Of a stretch of 20,721 nt of DNA, positions 20,501 through 20,721 are shown piece by piece. Within the stretch, counting starts at the first letter, position 1. The number at the start of each line of letters is the position of its first letter. The translations under genes were made by a program, and so were the position numbers. A model generated the notes under the pieces. That model searched no databases. It was given only the letters and a program-made list of their open reading frames with translations, and had not been told where the DNA came from. The DNA comes from UBA668 sp041178405 (GTDB lineage Bacteria; Actinomycetota; Acidimicrobiia; Acidimicrobiales; Ilumatobacteraceae). The stretch covers positions 1 to 20,721 of the forward strand of contig JBEGVK010000164.1 in NCBI GenBank assembly GCA_041178405.1, written 5' to 3'.

Positions 20501-20721
20501 GCGACAGCGTGTCGATCCGCGTGCTCACCACGCCTGCGCTCCAGGCGAGGGTGCAGCACGGCGGAGTCCGCCGCCTGCTGCTGCTCGAGGTGCCCGTCAG
20601 CCGACGCGCGCTTCGTGCACGGCTCACTGCCGACGATCAGCTCGCGGTCGCTGCCGCCGGGTTCGACCTCGACGACCTCGGTGCCGACTGCCTCGTCGCC
20701 GCTGCCGACTCGCTGATCGCC
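17545..20721 (+). CDS. hrpA: HrpA-type DEAH-box ATP-dependent RNA helicase (3' truncated)
   Basis: The frame is open for 1059 codons from ATG 17545 to the window end. Motif I is GDTGSGKST (35-43), motif II DEAH (129-132), motif III SAT (161-163) and motif VI QRAGRCGR (333-340). The HA2 and OB-fold regions follow (about 400-660). The HrpA-specific part then begins, with REQVTLYGLPI (659-669), EHFIRCALVEGEW and YSFYDARLGPEVVSGRHFDRWWK, matching the large C-terminal DUF3418-type domain. Full HrpA proteins are about 1300 residues, so roughly the last 200 are missing. The helicase starts almost at residue 1, without the N-terminal extension of E. coli HrpA. Met5 (17557) is an alternative start. 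Neither a TANNNT box at leaderless spacing nor a ribosome site precedes it, so it may be co-transcribed with the fasciclin gene 17 bp upstream. Confidence 0.93.
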   Translation, partial: MLAPMLPIPPGLPIAERRNDLVAAISGHQVVVVAGDTGSGKSTQLPKICLDIGRTRIGHTQPRRVAARTIAQRIADETGTPLGGLIGYSVRFNDKVSADTRVRVMTDGILLAEIQRDPQLLRYDTLIIDEAHERSLTIDFILGYLRLLLPSRPDLKVIVTSATIDTARFAEHFAGPAGPAPVIEVAGRTFPVEIRYRPFGTEPDDDRDQVQAVIDAVDELGGEGDGDVLVFLSGEREIHDTADALRRDAATRGRHLEVLPLYARLSAAEQQRIFEPHGGRRVVLSTNVAETSITVPGVRYVIDAGRARISRYSHRLKVQRLPIEPVSQASASQRAGRCGRVAPGICIRLYDDADFEARPMYTEPEILRTNLASVILQMTALGLGEVQLFPFIDPPDPRAVRDGAALLDELGALAPGEGRRQGTRRLTRIGRQLARLPVDPQLGRMVLEAERHGCVREVMVIAAALSIQDPRERPAEQRAAADELHRRFATDGSDFLAFVRLWDHVRDQQQALSGNQFRRMCRAEFLHYLRIREWQDVYSQLRQVTGELGIRGGAEAGHPDRVHQSVLSGMLGHLGIRDGRSRDYRGAHGTRFSLAPGTALSASPPPWVMAAEIVETTRTLARVVAPVRPEWAESLAPHLVRHSYGDPWWDARRGGAVCREQVTLYGLPIANRVVGLEKTDRGAAREHFIRCALVEGEWDTTQPVIQRNRDFLRELSDLSARTRRADLVDEAAVYSFYDARLGPEVVSGRHFDRWWKAARSSDPALLTMTLEALSGARTAPSVDDFPTVWRYDDLELAVEYRFEPGADDDGATVLVPLTVLARLDEAPFDWHVPGMRPALVDALLRDLPKDHRRHLAPMADVVAAAQARLADVDATGTQLVDVLSALVADIAGVRIPSHVLRRSALPAHLRIRFAVVDGSGAVIDSDRSLPQLQERLAATARVATARATNVVERRGITTWDVGDLPTVVTAPDDAGTRGYPALLDDGDSVSIRVLTTPALQARVQHGGVRRLLLLEVPVSRRALRARLTADDQLAVAAAGFDLDDLGADCLVAAADSLIA

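Noticed and set aside
18706..20559. 617-residue minus-strand open frame opposite the helicase gene
   Set aside because: It mirrors the helicase codons, shows no domain, and the plus-strand frame is clearly HrpA.

Overview
The window looks like a compact, high-GC (by eye about 65-70%) bacterial chromosome segment, most likely from an actinobacterium. An Acidimicrobiia-like lineage is my best guess. This rests on GC content, the protein families and the many start codons that sit directly behind a TANNNT hexamer, the arrangement of leaderless actinobacterial transcripts. It carries 17 protein genes, two of them cut by the window edges. No intergenic gap exceeds about 100 bases. I see no tRNA, rRNA, CRISPR array, insertion sequence, integrase or phage gene.

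Layout. 1-1001 (+): the C-terminal end of a Ppx/GppA-type phosphatase overlaps a GNAT acetyltransferase. 1002-1316 (-): a small His-rich basic protein. 1411-2166 (-): a crotonase-fold protein, divergent from an unknown 192-residue protein (2222-2800, +). 2837-3235 (-): QueF-type preQ0 reductase, divergent from upp (3293-3940, +). 3958-7803 (-): an adenosine-kinase-like PfkB kinase, a PGM2-type phosphosugar mutase and a secreted SGNH hydrolase in a row. 7864-10416 (+): an M1 aminopeptidase. 10420-12718 (-): acyl-CoA ligase followed by a nitroreductase. 12781-14154 (+): a beta-lactamase-fold serine hydrolase. 14156-16433 (-): an arylformamidase-like hydrolase whose end overlaps the start of a GMC oxidoreductase. 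16529-17527 (+): a two-domain fasciclin lipoprotein. 17545 to the end (+): HrpA-type DEAH RNA helicase, running out of the window.

Functional links. Upp, the adenosine-kinase-like enzyme and the PGM2-type mutase (probably ribose-1-P/ribose-5-P interconversion) suggest nucleobase and nucleoside salvage. A convergent mutase/upp pair also occurs in Mycobacterium tuberculosis (pmmB/upp). The ligase/nitroreductase, crotonase, and arylformamidase-like/GMC units are small catabolic-looking modules with unknown substrates.

The most notable signal is regulatory. Seven starts (2166, 2222, 3235, 5187, 7864, 16433, 16529) have a TANNNT hexamer ending exactly 6-8 nt upstream, and an eighth (7818) would if that alternative GTG start is used. 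The two genes with strong Shine-Dalgarno sequences (starts 1316 and 12718) instead have their TANNNT hexamers further upstream. I do not see a clearly novel defence or mobile system. The best biochemical leads are a QueF without the family's active-site His, a crotonase without either catalytic Glu, and the arylformamidase-like/GMC pair.
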